DNA of 64,000 bases. Origin: Blepharisma stoltei (taxonomy: Eukaryota > Ciliophora > Heterotrichea > Heterotrichida > Blepharismidae). Every line of letters starts with the position of its first letter. Position 1 is the stretch's first letter. The notes beneath the pieces are model-generated. The model made no database searches, had not been told where the DNA came from, and worked only from the letters and a program-made list of their open reading frames with translations. The stretch covers positions 868,001 to 932,000 of the forward strand of contig CAJZBQ010000014.1 in the NCBI GenBank assembly GCA_914767885.1. The letters are read 5' to 3'. The position numbers and the translations under genes are program-made. This document shows, piece after piece, positions 49,571 to 60,463 of the stretch.

Positions 49571-49786
49571 TTAGAAGCAATTTCTTCATGAATAAGCATT
49601 GCTAATGAATTTAAAGAAATTGATGGGAATTTTTCTGCTATTATAAATGAGTATCAAAAAATTCAGAATTCAAAGTTTAAACAGCAAAAAATAATTGATT
49701 TAATTGAGAATCATAATTTTGAAACAGCAATAAAATCAATAGAAGAAATGGACAATGATACTCGAGCTCAATCTATTGATTTGAGA
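49571..49786 (+). CDS. Copy C segment: helical region
   Basis: Encodes 'EAISSWISIANEFKEIDGNFSAIINEYQKIQ' to 'DNDTRAQSIDLR', TGA Trp at 49588. Same as B. Confidence 0.65.
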
Positions 49787-50174
49787 CTTTTCCTTTCTGT
49801 ATTTGATGAAGAAAATTATATTTACTTTGAGAGTCTTAGAATTTATGAATCAAAAATATTTTATTATTCACATTAAGGAATACAAGTACCAAGTCATTAT
49901 ATTGATATTCTCTCTTAACATGCATCGCCTATAAATATTTTGATTGCAACTATACTCATAGCAAATAATATTGATAAAGAGTAGTAATATTTAAATTGCA
50001 AGGCATATAATTAAGGAAAAATTATATCATGCTTTACACTTTTTGCAAAAATAAGCGCACATGTGAATTCAAACTCCATTTGTGAATAAAATTCTAAATC
50101 TGGACTTATTAAATTTACAATATTCTACACATGGAGTTCGAATCCACATGCCAACTGCATTTTTTAAATAGAGA
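49787..50174. mobile_element. IES shared with B, with tRNA-like foldback
   Basis: Counterpart of 25347-25713. A shared AGA at both ends restores 'QSIDLRKSVYCGIEQ' here. Foldback arms near 50061-50155 contain GAGTTCGAATCCACATG. Confidence 0.55.
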
Positions 50175-53101
50175 AAATCAGTATATTGCGGAATTGAACA
50201 ATTGCTGAAAGACGCAAAAGAAAGGTCTAAAAGCATTAATAACTCGATATTGCAGCAAGCGGAAATAGAGGAAATATATGAAATCTTTCAAAAATTCGTA
50301 AGATTTCAAAAAAGCGGTCTCAATAAGTTTTTTGATAATCACAAAAAAGAAATACTAACAGAATATCAAAATGAAGCAAGAACAGAATTTTATAATAAGA
50401 TTGCAGATTTTATAAATTCTATAGAAATAGACATTAATTTCAACAAATATCATGAAGCTGAGCTCAAAATGAAAATTTTCTTAGAATTAAAGGACTATAT
50501 ACTTAGTGTTCTTGGAAAACAATTTGAAGCTGACATGTCTCAAACATCAAAAATATTCTTAATAACTTACCAATAACTATTATCGAAAAAATGGAAAAGT
50601 GCGATATCAAAGGTTTTAAGAAATTTCCTCTAAGCTTAATTTTGGAAGAATTAGAAAAAGCTTCAAGAAATTTTCAAAAGTATAGTGATTGCCTCTACAA
50701 AGTAAAAGAAATAATATCCAGCAAATTTGAACAAATAAAAGTTAATATCCAAAATAAAAATAATCCTGAAAAGAAAAGAATTGTTGATGAAATATCTTCT
50801 ATTTTAGAATTTTTGCCAAAAGAATACGAAGCTTCAGCTAAGAACTTAATTAGCGAATTATTGAAAAGTTATAGAGAAATTAAAAAATTTACAAGAGGAA
50901 GAATCGATACTCTTGCGAGCAACCAAGAAATAAGCGATATATGCAAAATGATTAATTCTTTAAAAAAGGATGGCTCCAATTCAGATTATGCATATGCGAA
51001 AAATAAATTGAGGATGCTTTATATTTAATTAAAGGAGAAATTAGTTTAGCAATCGATAGGAAAGATTTAGATACTGTTTTTAAAAAAGCAAGAGTTTTGA
51101 AGCTCAAAGAAAATTTAGATTCTGTATTGAAAGAAAGCCATGGAATGCTTACAGAAATTAATGATAGTATCACTAAGTTAATAAAAAAGGCTTTAAATAT
51201 TCTTCTGAATATTGAGCATAAGGATGATAGTGCTGAGATTATAGAAGCATTCAAAATTTATTCTATTGCAATGGATTTTAAAATTGATTGTGAGGAAGAA
51301 AAATTGTCGTCTAACATGTTTGGAATTAATAACACTATCGAAAGCATGCAAGCTAGCATTATAGCCTTTTACGAGAAACTTGACAATAGTTATATGGAAT
51401 ATAAACCTCCAAAAAACACTATCAAGTGCAGCAAAATATTAAATAAAATCAAACAATGGGATGATTTTTTACAAATTTTTAAAGAATATCAAAATCAGCA
51501 TCCCAGGGGTGATATTTTAAAAATTAGAGGAATCCGCCGATATGCAGATTTTGCTGATGATTTAAATCAAACTCTTTATGATTTTTATGATTATTTCTTA
51601 AATTTTAGAATTCAAAATAATGAAGTTAAGCACCCAAAACTTCTGGAGGACTGTGTTAATAATATCAAAAAAAAATGAAGCCAAATAAAAAGCTTTGAGG
51701 GAGTAAAAATCCATTTAAATTCAAATATTGTTAATCTTGAAGAAATACAATCTAATGTAATCAAATCAATTTCAGGTGAAATTTATAGGATTGTCGAAGA
51801 CGCTTCAAATTTGATAAAGAAAGATGATATCAGGAAAGAAGATTTTAATCAAATTCAGATTTATTATAATTGTTTGACTCATTTCGAGGCAAATTTAAGT
51901 ATTAAAGGTTTTGATTGCAATCATACACTTAGAATGATAGAAGACAAAATTTATGAAAAAACATTAGAATTAAAGGAAAAAGCTGAAAAAGGAGAGGGAG
52001 CAAGCGAAATTGTTGAGTCTATGATAGGCATGAAAAATATTTCAAATAATTTTCCTTTATTAAAGAAACGATTAGATTCAATTTTAGATGAATTTTTAGA
52101 GACATTTAGGAAAAAGAACAAAACAAAAGCAGTCGCAATCTTAGAAGAGCTAGAAAAGCACCCTAGTGGACTAGGACTCTGCATTATCACAGAACATAAA
52201 TTCTTTGATGGAGTTATGCAAAGATTGTGGCTGAAAAAAACTCAAGAACATGGAATCGACTATGCCTTGGAGCATATCCAAGGCTCAAATCTGAATATTG
52301 AAGAGCTAAATGATAATTATTTTGACTACATTGAAAAATTAGGTGAAATCCAAAAAAATTATCTAAGATTGGCTAGCAATAAAGGAGTGAATACTGCGAT
52401 AGCTCAAATAGTTAGCGAAATCCAGGTTCTATCTAAAAAATATATGGAAAATTGTCGAAATCCAAATATTAGTCTAATAAAAGAATATATTCCAGAGCTT
52501 TTAGCGTATATTGCATGGCTATGGGTACTTTTGAATATTGAAAAATACAAGCAAGATATGAATGATGAAGATAATCAAATTGCATTCATAACACCTCATC
52601 CTATACAAGTCCTATCAATATTTCGTATGCTTGGGATTGGCTATAATGAGAATACAAACCCTGGAAATAATCTTGTGCAAATTTTAACTGGGGAAGGAAA
52701 GTCAATTACATTGGCATTCTTATCATCTATTCTTGCTTTATTGGGATTTGATATAAATTGTGCTTGCTATAGTGAGCATCTAAGTAAAAGAGACTCTCAA
52801 GATTTTGAGCCTTTATACACAGCTTTAAGTATTTGCTCTTATATAAAGTATGGAACTTTTAATCAACTTTGTGAAGATGAAATCAATTCTAAAGGAGATA
52901 TTAGAGAGATAGTTTTAGATTTTATTAGACTTGGAAAGATTCCTAACATTAGCTATAGAGATAATGAAAGACCTAAAATTCTCCTAATAGATGAAGTCGA
53001 TGTATTTTTCACTAAATCATTTTATGGAAATATTTATAGGCCCCTCGCAAAGCTTAAAGATCCAACAATTAACAATTTAACAGATTACATATAAAAATAT
53101 A
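50175..53101 (+). CDS. Copy C segment: helical region and first SecA lobe (two frameshifts, one TAA)
   Basis: Aligned throughout with B 25346-22417. Frame slips near 50531 and 51014, then is open to 53091. SecA landmarks: TGEGKS at 52687-52704, 'CACYSEHLSKRDSQDF', DEVD at 52990-53001. TAA at 53092 replaces the Trp TGA of B just before the IES. Confidence 0.72.
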
Positions 53102-53193
53102 TACAATATGGCAGTAGTAAGTTTATTTCAATCTTTTTCTCCTTTTTTAAAGTTTTTTTGATATTTCACATGCTTGGTCTCTTTTATGAAGTA
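53102..53193. mobile_element. TA-bounded IES with TATAC ends, shared with B
   Basis: Counterpart of 22325-22416, between TA 53100-53101 and 53194-53195. Confidence 0.85.
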
Positions 53194-54999
53194 TAGAAAA
53201 ACGCCTAAGCTTTTTGAGTGATTGGATTCAAATGAGTATAATCAGTGCTGCCAAAAATTTCCAGGCTTTGAATTTCTTATAGAAGAAGCTGTTAAAGATA
53301 TGATAACTCATGTGCGTCAATTTGAGTCTCATGGTTATATAGTCAAAAATGATAAAATTTGCTACAAAGAGAATGATGGGATTTTATCTAATATTGTTTA
53401 TGGGTATAGCACATTGTTTGCTTATTATTTGGAGAATGAAAAAGGAAATATTAGTCAAGATAGCTTAAAAGAAAATATTTTCATTGGAATTAAATGTGGA
53501 ATGTTCTCATTTGCAGAAATACCTCATAAATATAATTATATTATGGGAGTCACTGGAACTTTAGAAGATTTAGGGGCCTATGAAAAAAATATTATAGAGA
53601 GTGAATATAGAATAAAATTAAAAACGCTAATGCCATCAGTATTTGGGGAAAGCAATAGAAAATATTGTACCAATGAGGATATTTATGTGGAAAACAAGCA
53701 CAGTTACTATAATAAGATACTAGAAGAAATAAATATTCGAATAGAAGGCAAAAAACCAGGTTGCAAAAGAGCTGTATTGGTATTTTTTGAAGAAGAAGCA
53801 AAATTAATACATTTCTATAATAATTCGAACTTAAGGAACACTGACTATGACATACAGTTGATGACAGAGAGTTTATCGGTAGAAGATAGAGGTATGATCA
53901 TTAAAAAAGCCACAGTTCCAAATACTGTGTCATTATTGACAAGAGCTTATGGCAGAGGAATTGATTTTAAATGTTACAATCATGAAGTTGAGACCAATGG
54001 AGGAGTTCATGTAATCCAAGTATTTTTATCAGAAAATATATCAGAAGAAACTCAAATTAAGGGTAGATCTGCAAGACAAGGGCAAGAAGGATCGTATAGT
54101 ATAATACTTTTAGATGATGACCTAGAAAAATTCCAAATCATGAATGAAGACATTGAAGGAATGAAAAAAAATAGAAGAGAATTTTATGAGTCTTTGAATA
54201 GCAAAAGAAATAATTTTAATCAAATCAAGAATGTCAATGAATCAAACTATGTGAAACAATCAAAAATTTTTCATGATGAGACAATAAAATTTTTGAAGAA
54301 AATCATATATAGGGATCTCAAATTCTCTAAAGCATATTTGTGAGAGTTGAATAAAGGTCGCAGCATCAATTTAGGGATATCGAAAACAATTGTTTTAATG
54401 GATGCAACTGGATCTATGTCTCATTTATTGCAAAGTGTCAAAAATACAGTGAAAATTATGTTTTGACGCATGTGCGCAGTGCTTTCAAATACAGGAATAA
54501 GCCCTGAGTGCTTCCAATTGCAGTATTGTGTGTATAGAAATTATAGTTCTACTGAAGATAAAATCCTCCAAGTTTCACCATGAACAAATAATCCAGATAT
54601 TCTTGAAAGGTTTATGGCAAATGTACAACCAGAAGGAGGTTGGGGAAACGAAGCAATAGAGGTTGGATTATGGCACGTAAATAACGTTTTAAAAAATGAT
54701 ACAATTTCACAAGTTATTTTAATCGGTGATATGCCTCCAAATACAGTTGATGATATTCAGGAAAAACGAGGCAAATATATTTCGTATTGAAATCAATCTA
54801 AATTTAGAGCTGTTGAACACTATAAGCAGGAGTTGGCAACAATCATAGATAAGAAAGTCCCAATAAATGCATTTTATGTAAAAAATAACGCCAAAGAAGC
54901 TTTTGAAGAAATTGCAGCTTTAGCAAAAGGACAAAGTGGATTTCTTGATATTAATTCAATTTCAGGGGCTGAAAGACTAACTGATTTGGTTTCTACTGA
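53194..54999 (+). CDS. Copy C segment: second SecA lobe and vWA domain, uninterrupted
   Basis: About 600 residues without an IES, the cleanest view of the C-terminus. Motifs: 'SFAEIPHKYNYIMGVTGTL', 'LLTRAYGRGIDFKC', 'GGVHVIQVF', 'GRSARQGQEGSYS', linker, MIDAS DATGSMS (54401-54421), 'GGWGNEAIEVGLWH' and 'VILIGDMPPN'. TGA-Trp codons at 53219, 54341, 54464, 54581 and 54788. B has three private IESs within this interval. Confidence 0.8.
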
Positions 55000-55088
55000 C
55001 TCTTTCAACAATAAGTAAAATGTTTTCTCATTATTGGGAGTTTTAGCACAAAAGCTACAAATAGTAAATTTTGCTTATTATGGGGGAG
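55000..55088. mobile_element. Short IES with TGA boundaries, shared with B
   Basis: 89 bp between TGA 54997-54999 and 55089-55091; ends CTCTTTCAACAATAAG and ATTATGGGGGAG. Removal adds the true C-terminus 'EILRKVAGEEAANLYKEMYPPSY...' and TAA at 55201; without removal the frame stops at 55016. Confidence 0.9.
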
Positions 55089-55651
55089 TGAGATTTTAAG
55101 GAAAGTAGCTGGAGAAGAAGCAGCCAATCTTTATAAAGAAATGTACCCACCTTCATATATAAGACTTTTGCACGAATACTCTAATAAGCAATTAATAATT
55201 TAAATGAAAATTATATGTGAATAATATTATACTTAATTTAACTCAGCTTTTATTCACTTTTATTAAAGTAAAATCCTGCTCAATAGTAATTTACTATAAA
55301 TTGCAATTCAGAATGTGGTTTTGGCATTCTAATTTTCTAATATATAATTTTAGAGTGAAATTCAATTATATTATATATGCAATTTAAGCTTGCAGGAAAA
55401 TAAATAACTTTTACTTAAACCTTAGCACCTTACCAATCTAACAACCTAAAAAAATAGGTAATTCTGTGCTATCTCGAACTATTAATAATCTGGCTAATAT
55501 AAGATTTAAATATTTAACATCAGAGCAGATTATGCAAATTAGATATTATCCTGTGCTGCGCAAATCCGAATTTTGGTGCAAAAGGATTGCATTTAGAATT
55601 AAACTTTGTGAATTCTTATCAGAGTTTGCACATACAGCAATAAGACATATA

Positions 55652-56507
55652 CTATTGACAATTTTGTGATATCTGTAATTCTTCAAATGATTCATAAATT
55701 CTACCAGATCAAGTCATAGTAGATCCAAGCAACCTTAAAATGCATATTTTCCAGTGAAGTTTACTGCTCTGATAAAAATTTGTGTGCTACCTGCAACTCT
55801 AATCACTATTACCCTTATTGTGATTATACAGGCTCTGAATGACTTGCTTGCAGAGAGAAGTGCAAATTTTGCTTTGTGCATAATTCTTGTTCTGAGTATA
55901 CCCAGTCTGATCGAATACATATTATTAGTTACCTGGAAACTGTGCATGTAATGAAGCGCAGTGCACTGTTCATCAAAAAATGCAGAACTTGACAGCAATT
56001 CGCTAAGCAGATGCAAAAATTGGTATAACTTGAACAGCTCAAATAAATAAATAAATAAATAGCCACCTGAACCTCCTCTGCACTTTCTGCAATAAAAGTG
56101 ATAGGAGTTTTTTTTTTACAGATGTGTTCCCAATCCTGAGTTAAAGAGTATGCCCAGCTCCTGCACTGATAACTCCTAATCTCTTCCCTGCAGTTTCAGA
56201 GATTATACTATTTGCCTCACAGAAAATGTATCACATGCAAAAATGCTTATCAAATACGCTGATTAATGGCGCTTTCTTTTCTTCATGAATAATTCTATAT
56301 ATGCATATTTTTTGTAAATATCGACACAACAATTAATGCAGAATGTAATATGGTGCTACTTGATTCCTATTTATAAAAAAATGGGAAAAATCCAATTCAC
56401 GCATGGGTCGATTCAGGAACTTAAAAATTAGATTTTAAACAGAGAACAGACGAAATCTTTTAGATAGATTGCATATACTTAAATATAGAGAAGACAATGC
56501 ACATTAG
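55652..56507 (+). pseudogene. Cysteine-rich (probably membrane) protein relic, C-arm copy
   Basis: Inverse duplicate of 17223-18053. Reads 'VYCSDKNLCATCNSNHYYPYCDYTGSEWLACREKCKFCFVHNSCSEYTQSD', then in the next frame 'GNCACNEAQC', with further frame changes before the TAG at 56505. Different indels from the B-arm copy, so both are decaying or need IES/intron removal not recognised here. Confidence 0.45.
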
Positions 56508-57033
56508 ATTACGAGCCAATAATAATCAAACCCTAGCTTGAAGGAAACATATACCCTCAAGCAATTTTATCGGGCCCTCCTTGTGACATCGATCTTCTAA
56601 TATTTTCTGCAGACCTATCAACTGGATTTATTTGCTCATCTTTTAGCAATCAATGAAGTGCTGTTCTGAGTCCAACGAACTCGCTAGTGTCATCAAAAAT
56701 TGCTGAGGGAAAGACTTGACAATTTATATTTCTTTTCTGTGGTTCAATTCCAAAACGCCTATATTTCCTTATAGGTATTTTTTATGTAAATGATGATATT
56801 AGTAGTCTAGAATATCCCCTCCAATTCAAAATTTATTTTATCAGTTTAAATACCTTCATTTATCCTAAAGAGATAAATTATGACGCTAAAATTGCACTGT
56901 CAAAAGCTAACGCTATATGAATGACAAAAATCTTTCTGCTATCTTTTGACTTTATTAATATCTTATGTGAAGTAAATTATTTCTGATTTCTTAATATATT
57001 TCTAAATAGAAGGAGATATGTTCTTAGATTTTT
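56508..57033. other. Outer part of the C-arm
   Basis: Shared inversely with 16490-17220; no gene seen. The duplication ends at about 57022, immediately before S3. Confidence 0.5.
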
Positions 57034-57423
57034 GCTAAGAGTTTTGGCACTCAAAAATCCTTAGAAATATCGAAGCCTGTAACTCTTGGTGATAAGGTCA
57101 TGATTGACAGACATGCTGACATGAACCAAAGAGAATTTTACACAGAAAGCTCTGATTTTGACGTTGAAACCTTTAATCTTAAAGAGTACTTTTGGAGCTG
57201 CATTTTTATAACTAGGCCAACTCTTTTTAGAACGCTTTGATGCTTTATATTTTACACAACCCTTTCATTTTTGGTTAAGGCAGTTTATATGACTTGCAAG
57301 CGACTAAGAGTTCGGTGGTGTGCGAACAGATATTTTGATATGCTTGGGCCTGCATTTAGAGACATGCAGCTTGTGAAGTTCAACCAAAGGCTGTATTTTA
57401 AAAAATTACATAGCTATGATTAA
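57034..57423 (+). pseudogene. Small membrane protein S3, 5'-truncated
   Basis: Open frame from 'SFGTQKSLEISKPV' to TAA 57421, collinear with S1 from residue ~31, with TGA Trp at 57238. The first ~30 codons, including the presequence, are missing; upstream is the inverted-repeat junction with a TAA. Likely a 3' fragment left by the rearrangement. Confidence 0.7.
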
Positions 57424-57603
57424 GGATAAACTAGGATATAATTATGGATTAAATAGATTTCTATTGAATTGTAAATAGAGAAGACTCTATATTTGTCTAT
57501 GGTTTTTTAGTAGTGTGAAGCCATAAATATTTTTTAAATTGACAGCAAAAGACTAGAGGAGTAGTCAGATTTCTTACCTCAAAAAATTTAATGTTAGGAA
57601 ATA

Positions 57604-57675
57604 CCTTATATGTCATCAGTATTTGGCAGAAACAATCGAACATTCGGCAAGGATAAAGATGTTAATAAATTTTAA
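57604..57675 (+). pseudogene. Scrap of a further giant-gene copy (SecA-like domain)
   Basis: Reads 'YMSSVFGRNNRTFGKDKDV', close to 'YMPSVFGESNRIFRKNLDI' in the SecA-like domain of A. Flanking sequence is not recognisable. Confidence 0.5.
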
Positions 57676-58597
57676 AACTTATTATACCCTTTGCTGCACA
57701 TTTGCTTTTAAAGAGAAAAGAGTTGATTATTCGAAGGGTTATTTCCCAGACCTAACTACCTAAATTAAGTGAGAAGCAAAACACTGAATTCCTAAATTGA
57801 TTTAGAATATTAAGTTTAAAGTATTTTCTTCACCAATTTCTAAATTTGCAATCAGATTTCTCAAAGCTTAATCCTCCCTTCTTATTAGCAGCCTTTTATG
57901 ATAATATTAATAAAGTTCTTGAAAGAATTTACTTTTAACTTTAATTTTGTATTATTTCTTAATAATTTGAAATAATTAATTTTAGAAAAACTATGTTTTT
58001 TCTATTCTATAGTTGAGTGCAAATGTAAATCATAATAAAGAAGAGTTACAGTTAGCTAAGAGTTAAAGAAATGCCTATTTATGAATTTTTTTTGCAACGC
58101 ACCAAAAGAGGAAATATGTTTTTCGATCGTAGAGGTCAGAATATTTTCAAAATTTGCAGTAGCTTATCTGTGCATGCTAAATACTTATAATTAGTCCAAT
58201 TAATCGTAGTTATTTATCATCGTTACATAAAAAATTATAGCAGCTATTTTACCTATAAGAAGGCCCTTTTAATTCATACTCTAAATCTAATCAGAAAATT
58301 ATTATTAAGCTAAAATTATAAAAATTAATTGAGTATTTATATAGCATTAGCATGCCTAGTATTCTTAAAAAATACGGAGACTATATGCAAAAATTATAGC
58401 ATAAGTTTGAATATTCCTATCATATTTTGAAATATGTAATATATGAATCGAATGGAAAGCCAAATGTCCAATCATTATGAAAAATTGAGCTTTAACAGAC
58501 ATCTAAAAATTCCTTTTATAAAAATATTACATATTTAATATTTCTCGCCCATATTTTTAAACAAATATTTCCAAAAAATATAGAAGGATTATAATAA
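57676..58597. other. Non-coding stretch upstream of copy D
   Basis: A/T-rich; no gene, repeat or structured element recognised. Presumed to hold the promoter of D. Confidence 0.45.
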
Positions 58598-60463
58598 ATG
58601 ATTCCTAAGAGCTATTCAATTCTCAATTTTAAGATAATAGAACTTGTTTTTAAAGCGAAACAAGTTTTAGAGCCAGAGCTCAGCTTTACTTTAACAGATT
58701 CGAAAACTTCGCAAGAAATCTATAGATCTCCTATTTCCTTAGTGTCCCAGCTCATAAATCTTCCTCCTGTTCAAATAGAGCCAGACATTTTAAGGTCTCC
58801 ATCCTTAAGCTTTTACCTAAAAACCGCAAAAGGTGTAGAGCTGTTGGGGTCGGCCTCATTCGATCTCAGTAAAAAATTTCCCATGAAAAAGTCCTTTAAT
58901 ATTAAAAAGACTATAGGTGTTAAAATAGAAATTAATAAAGGAGAAGCGCAATTGCCAGAATTTGCCCAAGAACGTCCAGATATAAATACAGCTGATGTTG
59001 CAGTTTTAGCAGAAGAACTTAGAAAGGGATTAACTAAATATGATTTCAAAAGTCCTGATGATCTAGAAGAAGCAATAGAGACCACTAGAAGATCTATCAC
59101 AGTGAACCAAAAAATTAAAAAGCATCTTGTAAAATTTGAAGAAGAGAAACTTGCTGACTTGGAATGGCTGCTTTCCAGCCGCAATAAGGTGCGCTCAAAT
59201 TCTTTATTGATTATAAATCCCATAGAGATTGCTACTCAAAAAAAGATTGACGTTATAGAAGGGCTGATGGACGATCTTAAAGTTATGCCATCTTGTGCTG
59301 AGAAATTTCTTACCAGCATTTTATGCTATTCCTATTATAAATCATATAATTTTGACCCGGAGCTATATATTCACAGAAAAGTAGAAGTTATAAATCCTAA
59401 TATAGAATTCAGCAATTTCATTGAGTTTTTAAAGCAAAAAGGGGAAGATGATGTGCCGGAAGACTTTCGAAAGCATTTTGAAAATCAAGAATGAGAAAAA
59501 TTGATTAGTGAAACAGAAAAAATCCTGAAAGATTATAGACCTGTTAATGTAAAGGAGATGAGCCGCTTAATTAAAAAATCAGCTAAAAATTCTGGGGAAT
59601 TAGAAAATAAAGACATTATTTTACTAATTGGGGCTACAGGATCAGGAAAATCAACAACAACCCATTTTCTATGCGGCTCTAATATGGAAGTTGTTAAAGA
59701 AGAAGATGGAATAACCGGTATTAAAGCTACTTTTATACATAATCCCGCATTAAAAAGTACTGTAATTTCATCTGGTAATCATTCAGAAACGAGATATATC
59801 ACGCATATTCCAATAAATTTAGCTGATGCTGGTGAGACTATTTTTTTATGCGATACTCCAGGATTAATGGATACAAGTGGACCAGAAGTGGACATGGCAA
59901 ACACAATAAGCATTGTCGAGTATGTAAAAAAATGTCGAAGTGTGAGGCCATTAATTTTGCTAAGCTCAAAAAATGAAGGAGATAGATTTGAAGGAGTTCA
60001 GAAACTTGCTCAGACTCTAGGAAGAATTATTACCGATTTCAATAAATATAGCATATCATTTACCTATGCTTTTACAAAGTATAAAAAGTCAGATGCTTCA
60101 AATATACATGGAAAAGTAAATCGAATAATAAGCAGTCAAGAAAATAATAATACAGCATTTTTTCATATTTTGAAAGATATAAGAGATAAAACAAGAGACG
60201 GCGCCTTGACTATTAATCCTATTAAAGACGATCATCAAGAATTACTTAGGAAAATAATGGAGAGAGATCCAATTTTGGACCCAAAAAATGCTTTTGAAAG
60301 ATTTATCACAGAAGAGTCAAGAGGTAAACTAGAGCACCAAGTAGATCTTAGCAAAGGAGAAATCGATAAAGCACTAAATTCCCTTAACTATGAAATGATC
60401 AGATATAAATTGGATGAGCTTCAATACATTGGGGCATTATTCAGTGAATTTGAGCCTAAATAA
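58598..60463 (+). CDS. Copy D segment: C2-like domain to GTPase module
   Basis: 622 codons open apart from a TGA-Trp at 59492. No expanded acidic linker. 'EGDRFEGVQKLAQTLGR' has the Glu that is TAA in A. 'SISFTYAFTKYKKSDASN' occupies the G4 region; TKYKKSD keeps an Asp further on. Confidence 0.75.

Larger units (their letters stand above)
41540..55203 (+). pseudogene. Giant C2-like/GTPase/SecA-like ATPase/vWA protein, copy C
   Basis: Plus-strand gene from ATG 41540 to TAA 55201, about 3,030 codons after removal of about a dozen inserts. From residue ~215 on it is nearly identical to B; before that it is clearly diverged and lacks the acidic repeats. Same domain order. Lesions compared with B: one base missing near 50531 (GCTGACATG against GCTGAACATG), one missing near 51014 (GAGGATG against GAGGGATG), and TAA at 53092 where B has TGA (Trp). 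The two deletions are in short homopolymers and could be assembly errors; the TAA is a substitution. Carries private inserts at 43160, 43504, 45141, 47879 and 48798 that B lacks. Confidence 0.72.
42180..57022 (+). repeat. C-arm of the ~14.5-kb inverted duplication
   Basis: Counterpart of 30830-16487. Shares with B the inserts at 45953, 46494, 46958 (with its nested foldback), 48496, 49787, 53102 and 55000, so these predate the duplication. Confidence 0.8.
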
